Assembly: GCA_964540815.1 (NCBI GenBank)
Contig: CAZIOH010000011.1
Span: 31,970-95,969, forward strand
Length of the DNA stretch: 64,000 nt
Direction: 5' to 3'
DNA from: CAZIOH01 sp964540815
Lineage (GTDB): Bacteria; Myxococcota_A; Polyangia; Fen-1088
The position numbers were made by a program, and so were the translations under genes. How positions within the stretch are numbered: position 1 is the stretch's first letter; every line of letters begins with the position of its first letter. Shown here one piece after another: positions 1-8,483 of this stretch. The notes beneath the pieces were generated by a model. It saw only the letters and a list, made by a program, of their open reading frames with translations, was not told the DNA's origin and searched no databases.

Positions 1-419
1 CCCGCGCAGTCGGGCGCGCAGAGCGGGTTGATGGGAAACGCGAGCAGGATCTGATCGCGGATCTCGGGCGCGAGATCCAGCTCCTCCCCGGCGAAGAACA
101 CCACGTCGACGTCGTCCTCCTCCTCGGACTCGGGCTCGCGCTCGTCCTCCGGCCTCGGAACGAAGGACACGTTGACCGGCAGATCGAGCCCCACCACCGC
201 CTTCTCGAGACAGCGCGCGCAGGAGCCGTGGAGGCTTCCCTGCAGGCGACCCCGCAGGAACAGATCCTCGCCGGTCTTGAGCAGCTGGCCGCGCAGGCGG
301 ATGCCCTTCGGACCGGGGACGGCGCCGAGATCCGGGCACATGGTGGCCACGAGCTCCGCGCTGACGGACAGGTCGATGGGGAGGCCTTCTTCTCCTATCT
401 CTTTGATTTTAAAGCGCAT
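1..419 (-). CDS. YceD/DUF177 family protein (partial, C-terminus beyond window)
   Basis: Reading the minus strand from an ATG at 419 gives 139 codons with no stop before the window edge. It looks like the YceD/DUF177 family: a CARC pair near residue 67, an acidic Glu/Asp-rich linker near 95-107, and the family ending (DQILLAFPINPLC followed by a second Cys pair). The four Cys could bind a metal; that is inference. Family members usually sit just before rpmF and are linked to 23S rRNA processing or accumulation in bacteria and plastids. Here rpmF would lie left of the window and cannot be seen. The 109-bp spacer to the Mla operon end holds the likely promoter. Confidence 0.8.
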   Translation of the reverse strand, partial: MRFKIKEIGEEGLPIDLSVSAELVATMCPDLGAVPGPKGIRLRGQLLKTGEDLFLRGRLQGSLHGSCARCLEKAVVGLDLPVNVSFVPRPEDEREPESEEEDDVDVVFFAGEELDLAPEIRDQILLAFPINPLCAPDCA

Positions 420-528
420 TTCGTCAATCGAAGGGGAGCCACGACAGCCCGGAAGGTGAGTAACTATAGGGAGGGGGCCCACTCTGTCAAGCCAATGACC
501 GCCGGCCCCGGGGGGGCTCCCAGGGCAA

Positions 529-1365
529 TCAGGGGAAGGGCTGGCCGGCCTGGCCGCGCTCGAGGGGGAAGGAGAACGAACCTTCGACGAGGCCGAGGAT
601 GTTCGGAACGTGGATCGGCGGGTTGTTGTTGAGCTTGGCGTCCACCGTCGCCGCGTCGCACAACGCGAGGTGGAACATCGGGGTGGTGGGCGCGGTGGCC
701 GGCGGCTCGGCGGCGATGGTCTCGCCGTCGTTGATGCGGAAGCTCGGCGAGACCGGACCGGTGGCGGGCGGCGTGCCGAAGCGCGAGAAGGTGATCCACG
801 AATCGCGGCCCGGGCAGAGCGTCAGGTCCGGGCAGCTGCCGTCGGTGCAGGCGCCGAGGGCATCCGCCGAGACGAAGGCCTGTGCGCAGGTGTTGTTGAG
901 CGCGAGGAAGCCCCGCACCGCCTCGGTGGTCATGCCCACGAAGAGGCGTCCCTCGCCGAGCGGACCCAAGGCGGCGGCCGAGCGATCGCAGACCGCCGGA
1001 TCCCACTCGGGCGTGCCGTCGGGGTTGGTGCTGCCCCGCAGGCAGCGGGCCACCGCCGCGCTGTCGAGGACCCGAAACAGGATGACGTCCGCGCTCTCGA
1101 CGCGGTTCCCGGTGAGCTGCAGCCGGATGTTGAGCTGATTGGCCGGGAAGCGCACCGAGTTCGAGTCGATGGGCTCCGCCGCGAAGAACGTCGGGTTGAA
1201 CACGAAGCCGGGAGGCAGGGGCTGGGGCGCCCCCGAGCTGTCGAAGGTGCACTCGTCAACGGTCAGCGTGCCCGTGACCCGGCCGGTTCCTCCGCCCACC
1301 GAGCAGCCGACCAGCCCGAGCACGAGGACCGCGAGCGGGCGCGCTCGCACCCCTGGCAGCATCAC
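529..1365 (-). CDS. Putative lipoprotein, last gene of the Mla-type operon
   Basis: A 278-aa protein with a short signal peptide and a lipobox (LVGC, Cys21), so probably a lipidated envelope protein. No known domain was recognised. The body contains several Cys residues (CTFDSS, RCLRG, CDRS, CPDLTLCPG) that could form disulfides. The start is GTG at 1365, overlapping the mlaD stop by 4 bp (an ATG follows at once at 1362), so it is translationally coupled to mlaD. Other Mla/MCE operons encode a periplasmic MlaC or an outer-membrane lipoprotein such as MlaA. This protein resembles neither clearly, but its position suggests it serves the same lipid-transport complex. Function is inferred from context only. 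Confidence 0.75.
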   Translation of the reverse strand: MMLPGVRARPLAVLVLGLVGCSVGGGTGRVTGTLTVDECTFDSSGAPQPLPPGFVFNPTFFAAEPIDSNSVRFPANQLNIRLQLTGNRVESADVILFRVLDSAAVARCLRGSTNPDGTPEWDPAVCDRSAAALGPLGEGRLFVGMTTEAVRGFLALNNTCAQAFVSADALGACTDGSCPDLTLCPGRDSWITFSRFGTPPATGPVSPSFRINDGETIAAEPPATAPTTPMFHLALCDAATVDAKLNNNPPIHVPNILGLVEGSFSFPLERGQAGQPFP

Positions 1366-2876
1366 TTGGTGGCCCCCGAAGCGGTGCTCCCTCCGAAGAG
1401 CAGGAGCGACTTGAGATCCTCGTCGTTGAACACCAGCTGGCCCCCGAAGAACCAGTCGAACCCGCCGCCGCTCGAGAGCTGGGCGCGTCGGTTGAGGACG
1501 TCGTCCACCCCGCCGACGAGGTAGATGCTGCGTCCGTAGAGCGCGATCGAGGCCCGGGCCTGCAGGCGCGGGTACTGGTTGAACTTGGTGTCGAAGAGAT
1601 CGGCCGAGAGCAAGAGGCGGCTGTTCATGAGGTGCAGATCCGCGCCGAACCCGCCGGTCGACTCCTTGATGCCGAAGCGCCCGGTGATCGCGCCGTAGGT
1701 GTAGCCGAACTGGAGGGTGTACTTCAGCGTCTCGCTGGTGGTGGTGACGGTCGACTGGTGCAGGCCATTCGAATCGGTGACCGAGATGCTGTCGGTCTTG
1801 CGCAGCCCCCGGGGATCGTCGACGATCTCGATCAGGTAGAACTTGTCCGGGTGGGGCACGAGCTGGATCGACACGTAGTTCTTGAGCTGGTTCGACAGGA
1901 CGTTGTACTCGGATCTCAGCCCGACGACGGTCTGCAGCTTGGTGATGCCGCGGATGAAGCCGCCGGCGTCGTCGGTGATGTCCTCGATGTTCTTGGCGAT
2001 GGTGTCGTCGGTGAGCAGGTGCCCGGCCGTGCCCTCGCCCTTCTCCAGGCGGTCGGTGATGGTCTCCACGTTCTTCAGCGACCGGTCGAGGTTGTCGACC
2101 GTGGCCTGCAGCTTGGTCAGCGAGCTCCGGACCGCATTCCCGGTCTGGGTGACCTCGCCCTGGCTGCTGCCCACCAGCTGCTTGATTGAATCGGTGATGT
2201 CGCGGACGTTCTGGATCGACGCGCGGATGTTGGTCTTCTCGGAGTCGGTGATCTGGTCGATGTCCGTCACCACGTGGTTCACCCGGGTGAGCAGGCTCTC
2301 GAGCACCACCGAGTTGGTCTCGATCATCTTGTTGACGTTCTCCGCCGCGTTGGCGATGGGCCCGGCGGTCAGCTTGCGCACGTCCTCGAGGATGTCCTTC
2401 AGCACCGGCAAGGTGTTCCCGACCTCGTCCATGATGTCGCCCATGGCGACCGGCTCGCGGATGTTCACGATCTGATCGCCGTCCTTGAGCGGGCGCATGG
2501 CCCGGCGCTCCCCCTTGACGATCCCCACCGGCGAGCCGGGGTCGATCTCGAGGTAGAACTCCCCGAGCAGCGAGGCGGACTTCTTCGAGACCAGCGCGTT
2601 CTCGTAGAGCTTGATGTTCGGCAGGACCCGGACCGTGACCCGCGCCAGGGGCCGCAGGGGATCGAGCTCGCGCTTCTCGATCTGGCCGACCGGGATGCCG
2701 GCGGTCTGCACCCGCGACTTCTGGAAGAGGCCAGCGGCGTCGCGGAAGTTCATCCAGACCGTGATGCCCTCCCGCTTCGAGGTGCGCTCGCTGGTCGACT
2801 TGACGAGGAAGTACGACAGCAGGCTCACCACGATCACCAGCGCCCCTACGGTGGCGGCGGCCCAGCTCCGCCTCAC
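1362..2876 (-). CDS. mlaD: MCE/MlaD-family protein with long helical stalk and beta-rich C-terminus
   Basis: Substrate-binding component of an Mla-type ABC lipid transporter. Residues 7-25 are one N-terminal membrane helix; about 37-115 form the MCE domain; about 145-318 are predicted helical, with repeated polar/hydrophobic heptads; about 334-495 alternate short beta-like strands (FYLIEIVDDP, LQFGYTYG, LLLSADLF, IYLVGGVDDVLN). At 504 aa it is far longer than E. coli MlaD (183 aa). Known MCE proteins make hexameric rings, and long-stalk types such as PqiB and YebT form tunnels. Here the C-terminus looks like an outer-membrane-type barrel or a barrel-associated module, which is inference. GTG start overlaps the mlaF stop by 4 bp. 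Confidence 0.88.
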   Translation of the reverse strand: MRRSWAAATVGALVIVVSLLSYFLVKSTSERTSKREGITVWMNFRDAAGLFQKSRVQTAGIPVGQIEKRELDPLRPLARVTVRVLPNIKLYENALVSKKSASLLGEFYLEIDPGSPVGIVKGERRAMRPLKDGDQIVNIREPVAMGDIMDEVGNTLPVLKDILEDVRKLTAGPIANAAENVNKMIETNSVVLESLLTRVNHVVTDIDQITDSEKTNIRASIQNVRDITDSIKQLVGSSQGEVTQTGNAVRSSLTKLQATVDNLDRSLKNVETITDRLEKGEGTAGHLLTDDTIAKNIEDITDDAGGFIRGITKLQTVVGLRSEYNVLSNQLKNYVSIQLVPHPDKFYLIEIVDDPRGLRKTDSISVTDSNGLHQSTVTTTSETLKYTLQFGYTYGAITGRFGIKESTGGFGADLHLMNSRLLLSADLFDTKFNQYPRLQARASIALYGRSIYLVGGVDDVLNRRAQLSSGGGFDWFFGGQLVFNDEDLKSLLLFGGSTASGATK

Positions 2877-3865
2877 GAGGACGCTCCGGACTTGGAGGCC
2901 GGCGCCGGAGCCTTGGCGCCCGCCCCCCCGGCCGCCTTGGCCGGGGCCGCCGCCGCCGCGCCGGGGGCGCCGCCGCCGGTCGCCCCGCCAGGAAGCAGGC
3001 CCGCCAGCTGCACGAACTCCTGCACCGGGGCGAAGCCCGAGTGCAGGACCTCGTCGGCGGTCCCGGAGACCAGGATCTTGCCGTCGTACAGCATCGAGAC
3101 GCTATCGGCGATCCGGAAGGTCGAGGCCATGTCGTGGGAGATCACCACGCTCGTCACCCCGAAGTCCTGCGAGGCCCGCAAGATCATGTCGTCGACGTTC
3201 TTGGTGGCCACCGGATCGAGCCCGGTGGTCGGCTCGTCGTACAGCAGGATCTCCGGCCGGTCGATCAGCGCCCGCGCCAGCCCGACCCGTTTGCGCTGCC
3301 CGCCCGACAGCTCGGCGGGGAACTTCTGCTCGATCCCGCCCACGCTCGCGAGGTCCAGCTTCTGCAGGAGGTCGCGGACCCGGGACATGATCTCGTCGTT
3401 CGAGAGGTGGTAGCGCTCGATCAGCGGAAAGGCGATGTTCTCGACCACGTTCAGCGAGTCGAAGAGGGCCGCGTACTGGAACACCATCCCGTACTTGCGC
3501 CGAAGCTTGGCCCACTCGACGTCGTTCAAGGCCACGATGTCCTGGCCATCGACCAGGATCTGGCCCTCGTCGGGCTTGAGCAGCCCCATCAGCAGCTTCA
3601 TCAACACCGACTTTCCCTGTCCCGAGCCGCCGATGATGATGTTGATCTTGCCCCGGTAGATGTCGAGATCGAGCCCGCGGAGCACGTGCTGGACCCCGAA
3701 CGACTTGTGCAGCCCCCGGATGGCGATCTGGACCGGATCGGTCACCCGACCGGTCACCCGACCGGTCTTCGGATCGGCCGGTGTGGTCCTCGGCGCGGGC
3801 CCGCCGCCCCGCGGTGGTGGGTCGGACGGGCGGGGTGAGCTGCTCTTCGGAGGATCGGGCGGCAT
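2873..3865 (-). CDS. mlaF: ABC transporter ATPase, MlaF type
   Basis: ATP-hydrolysing subunit of the Mla-type lipid transporter, 330 aa. Motifs are intact: Walker A GGSGQGKS at 79-86, Q-loop Q130, signature LSGGQ at 186-190, Walker B ILLYDE at 206-211, and H-loop His244. It has about 45 extra N-terminal residues rich in Pro/Ser, with a duplicated GRVT unit at DNA level (a short tandem repeat at about 3743-3765), and an Ala/Gly-rich tail of 35 residues. E. coli MlaF is about 270 aa. Its ATG shares one base with the mlaE stop (TGATG), so the genes are coupled. No mlaB (STAS) gene is seen nearby. Confidence 0.93.
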   Translation of the reverse strand: MPPDPPKSSSPRPSDPPPRGGGPAPRTTPADPKTGRVTGRVTDPVQIAIRGLHKSFGVQHVLRGLDLDIYRGKINIIIGGSGQGKSVLMKLLMGLLKPDEGQILVDGQDIVALNDVEWAKLRRKYGMVFQYAALFDSLNVVENIAFPLIERYHLSNDEIMSRVRDLLQKLDLASVGGIEQKFPAELSGGQRKRVGLARALIDRPEILLYDEPTTGLDPVATKNVDDMILRASQDFGVTSVVISHDMASTFRIADSVSMLYDGKILVSGTADEVLHSGFAPVQEFVQLAGLLPGGATGGGAPGAAAAAPAKAAGGAGAKAPAPASKSGASS

Positions 3866-4683
3866 CAGGACTGATAAGGAAAGAAGGTGGCCAGCATGTC
3901 AGACAAAAAGTAATCCAGCACCAGCACCGACACCGAGCCGGCCACCACCGCGTTGGTCGTGGCGAGGCCCACCTCCTTGGCGCCTCCCCGCACGTTGAAG
4001 CCCTGGAAGCAGGCGGCCAGCGAGAGCGAGATCCCGAACACGGCGGCCTTGACGGCACCTTGAAGGTAGTCGCTCGGGTCGGTCCAGAACCGGAAATACT
4101 CGAAGAAGGCGCCGACGTCGACCTGCATGAGCTTCACCGAGAACAGGTACGCGCCGAGCAACCCGACCAGGTTGAAGACCATGGTCATGATGGGCATGAC
4201 CAGGACCGCGGCCACGATCCGCGGGGTGACCAGGTACTGGATCGGGTTGACCGCGAAGCTGGTGAGCGCGTCGATCTGCTCGGTGATGCGCATCGAGCCG
4301 AGCTCGGTCGCGATCCCCGAGCCCGCCCGGGCGGTGATCATGAGCGCCGTGAACACCGGCGCGAGCTCGAGGGCCAGGGACAGCCCCACCGTGGCGCCCA
4401 CCAGCCGCTCTTGCCGGAAGATCGAGAGGGCCCGGATGGTCTGCTGGGCCGAGACCGCGCCCGAGAAGAACCCGACCAGGATGATGATCGGCAGCGATCC
4501 GACGCCGATGAACTCCATCTGCTCGAGGAAGAGCCGCAGCCGGAACGGCGGGCGAAACAGCCAAAGGATGGCCTTCCCCAGCATGGTCGCGTGGTCGCCG
4601 AAGTAGCCGAAGAAGGAACGGACCGGGCTCGCGACGAGCCCCGCGATCGCGGAAACCCGCCCGTCCATGGTCCTGTCGGTCAT
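3865..4683 (-). CDS. mlaE: ABC transporter permease, MlaE family
   Basis: Integral membrane subunit of the lipid transporter, 272 aa, close to the usual length of about 260. It shows the MlaE features: an amphipathic N-terminal helix (LRLFLEQMEFIG), then several hydrophobic helices with conserved Gly/Ala motifs (GFFSGAVSAQQT, LALELAPVFTALMITARAGSG, ELGSMRITEQIDAL). Known role of the family: it dimerises under the MCE ring and passes phospholipid between the inner membrane and the MCE tunnel. Its ATG overlaps the alr stop by 4 bp and its stop overlaps mlaF by one base, so the operon is read as alr-mlaE-mlaF-mlaD-lipoprotein. Confidence 0.95.
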   Translation of the reverse strand: MTDRTMDGRVSAIAGLVASPVRSFFGYFGDHATMLGKAILWLFRPPFRLRLFLEQMEFIGVGSLPIIILVGFFSGAVSAQQTIRALSIFRQERLVGATVGLSLALELAPVFTALMITARAGSGIATELGSMRITEQIDALTSFAVNPIQYLVTPRIVAAVLVMPIMTMVFNLVGLLGAYLFSVKLMQVDVGAFFEYFRFWTDPSDYLQGAVKAAVFGISLSLAACFQGFNVRGGAKEVGLATTNAVVAGSVSVLVLDYFLSDMLATFFPYQS

Positions 4684-5942
4684 GCCGTCCTCTTATAGAC
4701 CCTCGGAACCCGCTTCGAAATGCCGCAGAGGATTTCGTAGTTGATGGTCCCGGCCGCGCGCGCCAGCTCGTCGACGCTGATCGCGTCGGCCCCCTGCGCG
4801 CCGAGCAACGTCACCCGATCGCCCACCGACACCTCTCCGGATGCCGCTCCCGGCCCCGCCATCACGTCGGTCACGTCGATCATCAGCATGTCCATGCACA
4901 CCGCGCCGATGACCGGACAGCGTCGCCCGCGCACCAGGACCTCGGCCCCGCGCACGTGCCGCGGGTAGCCGTCGGCGTACCCCACGGGCAAGGTGGCGAC
5001 CCGGGTCGGCCGGGCCGCGACCCACTGCCCGCCATAGCTGACGGCCGTTCCGGGCGGGATGGTCCGGATCGCCATCACCCGCGTGGTGAGACGCAAGGCG
5101 GGCTCGAGGCCCGGCACCGCGACGTTGGGCGCCGGCGTCGCGCCGTAGAGCACCAGCCCCGGCCGCACGGCGTCGAGGCGCGTATCGGGATGCCGGATCG
5201 CCGCCGCGCTGTTCGCGGCATGCAGCCACACCCGCTCGGCCGAGGAGCCCGTCGTCGCCCCTGCCGGCACCGCCGCCACCGACGTGGCCCCCCCCGCGCC
5301 GCGCCCCAGGGCCTCCGCGATGCACGGCCGGAACTTCGCCATCGCGTCGCGGGTCGAGCCGTCCTCCAGCTCGGGCGATGCGAAGTGGGTGCACAGCCCC
5401 GCCAGCCGCAGGCCACCGGCCTGACGCAGCCGTCCGAGCGCCGCGGGAAACTGCGCGGGGCCGAGGCCGAGGCGGCTCATGCCGGTGTCTATCTTGACGT
5501 GCACGTCGAGGACCCGGTTTCGCCGCCGCGCCGCCGCGGCGAACGGCTCGATGTCGGCGGGATCGTAGATGACGGGGGTGAGGCGCGCGTCCAGCACCTC
5601 GAGGTGACAGCGGCCATAGTGCGCGCCGAGCACGATGATGGGGCAAGCAATCCCGGCCGCCCGCAGCTCGAGGCCCTCCTCGACCAGGGAGACCGCCAGG
5701 ACCGGACAGTCGGGCTCGAGGGCCCGCGCCACCGGAACCGCCCCATGCCCGTAGGCGTCGGCCTTGATGACGCCCCAGACCTGACTCTGCCCGACCAGCG
5801 CCTGGAGGCGCGCGCGATTCCGCACGATGGCCCCGAGGTCGATCTCCGCCTCGGTGGGGCGTATCGACGCCCTCAGGTCGGACGCGGGCTCGTCGTCGTC
5901 GGCCGCCGCCAAGCTCGGAGCGATTTTGGGTGGGCTGGACAA
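4680..5942 (-). CDS. alr: Alanine racemase
   Basis: PLP enzyme converting L-alanine to D-alanine for peptidoglycan. The PLP lysine is Lys60 in VIKADAYGHG and the second catalytic base is probably Tyr303 in AVSYGGQW. Other family blocks are present (HVKIDTGMSRLG, THFASPE, NSAAAIRHP, VRPGLVLYG, CMDMLMIDVTD). At 420 aa it is somewhat longer than the usual 360-380 because of an N-terminal acidic stretch and an Ala/Gly-rich loop near 214-235. The start shown is TTG at 5942 with no clear ribosome site, so the true start could lie a few codons downstream. It directly follows the crp-like gene (34-bp spacer) and overlaps mlaE. Confidence 0.95.
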   Translation of the reverse strand: MSSPPKIAPSLAAADDDEPASDLRASIRPTEAEIDLGAIVRNRARLQALVGQSQVWGVIKADAYGHGAVPVARALEPDCPVLAVSLVEEGLELRAAGIACPIIVLGAHYGRCHLEVLDARLTPVIYDPADIEPFAAAARRRNRVLDVHVKIDTGMSRLGLGPAQFPAALGRLRQAGGLRLAGLCTHFASPELEDGSTRDAMAKFRPCIAEALGRGAGGATSVAAVPAGATTGSSAERVWLHAANSAAAIRHPDTRLDAVRPGLVLYGATPAPNVAVPGLEPALRLTTRVMAIRTIPPGTAVSYGGQWVAARPTRVATLPVGYADGYPRHVRGAEVLVRGRRCPVIGAVCMDMLMIDVTDVMAGPGAASGEVSVGDRVTLLGAQGADAISVDELARAAGTINYEILCGISKRVPRVYKRTA

Positions 5943-5976
5943 CGCCAGTCAGTTTTGACCGGCCGATCGGCCACCG

Positions 5977-6720
5977 TCAATTTCCCGAGGCGCCGAGCAG
6001 TCGGTGGGTCAGCATGAGCGATCGGCCGCGCGGAGCCATCAGGCCCTTGCGGGTGAGGTCGGAGACCACCCGGGAAACGGTCTCGCGACATGCTCCAATC
6101 GAGTTGGCGAGCTCCTGCTGGGTGGGGCGATTCGGGATGATCACCCCGTCGGGCGAGGCGTGGCCCTGACGAACGGCCAGATCCTTGAGCGCCGCGACGA
6201 CCCGATCGGGCACATCGGTGAGGGCCAGCCCGGCCGCGAGCTGCTTGCTGCTCTCGATGCGCCCCAGCATCTGGTTCATGATGGTGAGCGCGGTGGCCGA
6301 GGTGGTGCCGAGGTGCGCCGCGAAGACCTGCGGCGGGATCATCAGGACGTCCGTGAGCTCGCTGGTCTCCCAGTCATTGGCCAGCTTGTGCTCGGGAGCC
6401 GCGAGGGCGTCCACCAGGACCGCGCCCGGCTCGAACGTCTCGAGGATGACCTCCCGACCGGTCTCCGAGCGCTTGACCGCCCGGACCCGCCCGGTGAGGA
6501 CGATGCACACGTGCGTGGGCACCGTGCCTTCCCCGAAGAGGGTGGACTTGCGGGCGTGGTGGCGGACCGTCGAATCGACGAACAGGGCCGTTCGAGCCTC
6601 GCCCGAGAGCGTCGCCAGAATCGGTAACCGGTCGATGACGTTTCGTTCAATGGCAGCGCTCGGGGAGGTGGTTGGTGTCCGCGCCCCGGCGCTGAAGTCG
6701 ATCGAGCCTGCGATAGCCAT
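5977..6720 (-). CDS. Crp/Fnr-family transcriptional regulator
   Basis: A 247-aa regulator. An N-terminal cyclic-nucleotide-binding-like fold (about 30-145) is followed by a long helix and a winged HTH. The recognition region TQQELANSIGACRETVSRVV lies near 200-219. The start at 6720 was chosen because AGGAGGA sits 6 bases upstream (6727-6733); a longer in-frame reading to 7131 would run through the divergent promoter. No Cys pattern for an Fnr-type iron-sulfur cluster is visible (one Cys near 72 and one in the HTH), so the effector is unknown. It is the first gene before alr-mla and divergent from the metallophosphoesterase; control of either is inference. Confidence 0.9.
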   Translation of the reverse strand: MAIAGSIDFSAGARTPTTSPSAAIERNVIDRLPILATLSGEARTALFVDSTVRHHARKSTLFGEGTVPTHVCIVLTGRVRAVKRSETGREVILETFEPGAVLVDALAAPEHKLANDWETSELTDVLMIPPQVFAAHLGTTSATALTIMNQMLGRIESSKQLAAGLALTDVPDRVVAALKDLAVRQGHASPDGVIIPNRPTQQELANSIGACRETVSRVVSDLTRKGLMAPRGRSLMLTHRLLGASGN

Positions 6721-6970
6721 GGGAAGTCCTCCTGGGATGGCCCTGGCCACAGCAACTTGGATGCCAGCGTCCACGGCCGTCGAGGGGCGCCTGTGGGGCT
6801 TGAACGGCGTGCACCGGCGCATGGTCCGCCCTCGCCCGGTGCGACCGTCCGTGACGGGCGCGCGACACCCTCTGTGATAAAAATGCACTCTCCGGGGCCC
6901 GGTGGCCCCGCGAGACGAGACGAGACGAGCCGCGGCTTGATTCATCGCGATAACGTGGCAGAGGACTGCG
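6721..6970. promoter_or_regulatory. Divergent promoter region between crp-like gene and metallophosphoesterase gene
   Basis: A 250-bp spacer between divergent starts. It contains an unusually AT-rich patch (TGTGATAAAAATGCAC at about 6874-6889) in a GC-rich setting, a run of CGAGA units near 6912-6929, and a short GC-rich inverted repeat near 6894-6909. The AT-rich patch has a GTG...CAC spacing slightly reminiscent of a Crp/Fnr half-site pair but is not a good match to TGTGA-N6-TCACA. An autoregulatory site is plausible but unproven. Confidence 0.35.
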
Positions 6971-8194
6971 ATGAGTCGCGCCGTGAGCCTGGCCCTGTTC
7001 ATCGCCATCGCCCTGTCCATCTTGTTCGGGTTGCATCTCTTCCTCTGGGCACGGCTGGTGCGAGATCCCGGTTGGCCGAGGCCGTGGGGTGCGGTGCTGA
7101 CGGCCGCCCTGGCCCTCGGCGCCGTCAGCATCCCCGTCAGTCTGTTCCTCGGCCGAGCCTCGGCCCCGGGGAGCCATCCCTGGCTGACCTGGACCGGCTC
7201 CGTGTGGCTCGGGCTCTTGTTCCTGCTGTTCGTCTCGCTGCTCGGGGGCGACCTGCTCGGCCTCGGCGGCAGGCTGATCTCGAAGACCGCCGAGGCGGTC
7301 GGGGCAACCTCCGTGGAGGCGGTTGCCGCGCACCGCCCCGCACCAGCCGATCACGACCGCCGCCGATTCTTCGCGCGCGTCATCGCCGGCGCGGCGGCGC
7401 TGCTGGCCTCGGGATTCGGCGTCGCTGGTCTGCGATCGGCGCTCGGGCCGGTGCGGGTCAAGCGGCTCGAGGTTCACCTCCCGAGGCTCGGCGGCGACCT
7501 CGACGGGCTGACCATCGTCCAGCTCTCGGACCTGCACGTCGGCCCCACCATCGGGCGCCAGCAGATCGAGGACATCGTCCGGCGCTCCAATGCCCTCTCG
7601 CCCGACGTCGTCGCCATCACCGGGGATCTCGTCGACGGGAGCGTGGCCGAGCTCTGGGGCGCGGTGTCCCCCCTTGGCGGGTTGGTGGCCAAGCTGGGGG
7701 TCTTCTTCGTCACCGGCAATCACGAATATTATTCGGGGGCGGCCGAGTGGGTCGAGGCTCTGCCCGGGCTCGGGGTGCGGGTGCTGCGCAACGAGCGGGT
7801 CGAGCTGTCGCGCGGCGCCTCGGTGCTCGAGCTCGGCGGGGTCGACGACCGGTCCGCGGCACGCTCTGGCACGCCCGGACACGGCGAGGATCTGGAGAAG
7901 GCGCTCGCCGGCTGGGACCGGCGGCGGCCGCTCGTGCTGCTGGCCCACCAGCCGCGCACGGTCCTCGACGCCGCCCGCCTGGGGGTGGATCTGCAGCTGT
8001 CGGGGCACACCCACGGCGGGCAGATCTGGCCGTTCGGGTCGCTGGTCCGGCTCCAGCAGCGCTTCCTGGCGGGGCTCGGCCGCCACCGCGGGACCCTCAT
8101 CTATGTCAGCCGGGGGACCGGATACTGGGGACCACCCATGCGGCTCGGAGCCCCGTCGGAGATCACCGAGCTCGTCCTGCGCGCGGGCGTATAG
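6971..8194 (+). CDS. Membrane-anchored calcineurin-like metallophosphoesterase
   Basis: A 407-aa protein. About four hydrophobic segments (5-27, 40-60, 75-98, 135-155) are followed by a calcineurin-type phosphoesterase domain. The dinuclear-metal motifs are all visible: DLH with Asp187 and His189, GD with Asp219, GNHE with Asn250 and His251, a later His in LLAHQP, and GHTHGG near 337-342. This matches the YaeI/YkuE-like group of membrane-linked phosphoesterases, some of which act on lipid phosphates; the substrate here is unknown. A Tat-like RRRFF precedes the last hydrophobic segment. It sits 9 bp before the small GDT1-type gene, so the two may be co-transcribed. Confidence 0.9.
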   Translation: MSRAVSLALFIAIALSILFGLHLFLWARLVRDPGWPRPWGAVLTAALALGAVSIPVSLFLGRASAPGSHPWLTWTGSVWLGLLFLLFVSLLGGDLLGLGGRLISKTAEAVGATSVEAVAAHRPAPADHDRRRFFARVIAGAAALLASGFGVAGLRSALGPVRVKRLEVHLPRLGGDLDGLTIVQLSDLHVGPTIGRQQIEDIVRRSNALSPDVVAITGDLVDGSVAELWGAVSPLGGLVAKLGVFFVTGNHEYYSGAAEWVEALPGLGVRVLRNERVELSRGASVLELGGVDDRSAARSGTPGHGEDLEKALAGWDRRRPLVLLAHQPRTVLDAARLGVDLQLSGHTHGGQIWPFGSLVRLQQRFLAGLGRHRGTLIYVSRGTGYWGPPMRLGAPSEITELVLRAGV

Positions 8195-8203
8195 TTCTCC
8201 GCC

Positions 8204-8479
8204 ATGTTCTGGCAAGTTCTCTTCTCGACGTTCGCCTCCGTCTTCGTGGCCGAGCTCGGTGACAAGACCCAGCTCGCCACCATGTCCATGGCCTCGGGCT
8301 CGACCGCCAAGTGGCCGGTCTTCTTCGGCTCGGCCCTGGCGCTGGTGGCGACCTCCGCGCTCGCGGTCCTGGCGGGCGGCGCGATCTCGCGCCTCATCTC
8401 CCCCATCTGGCTGCGGCGCATCGCGGGCGGGGTCTTCATCCTCCTCGGCGCCCTGTTCCTGCTCACGAAGGGCGACTGA
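8204..8479 (+). CDS. GDT1/TMEM165 (UPF0016) family cation transporter, single-repeat form
   Basis: A 91-aa membrane protein with three hydrophobic helices and the family signature ELGDKTQ at residues 17-23. Eukaryotic and many bacterial members contain two copies of this unit (about 190 aa or more) and move Mn2+ or Ca2+. This gene encodes only one copy, so it would have to act as a homodimer or with a partner. Single-repeat members are known in bacteria. The Glu and Asp of the motif are the expected cation ligands. It follows the metallophosphoesterase, whose active site uses divalent metals, which suggests but does not prove a Mn2+ link. Confidence 0.9.
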   Translation: MFWQVLFSTFASVFVAELGDKTQLATMSMASGSTAKWPVFFGSALALVATSALAVLAGGAISRLISPIWLRRIAGGVFILLGALFLLTKGD

Positions 8480-8483
8480 CCCG

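Noticed and set aside
6874..6960. Crp or Fnr binding site upstream of the crp-like gene
   Set aside because: The AT-rich patch does not match TGTGA-N6-TCACA or TTGAT-N4-ATCAA well enough to call a site.
6721..7131. N-terminal extension of the Crp-like regulator to 7131
   Set aside because: It would overlap the divergent metallophosphoesterase start, and the ATG at 6720 has a strong ribosome site.
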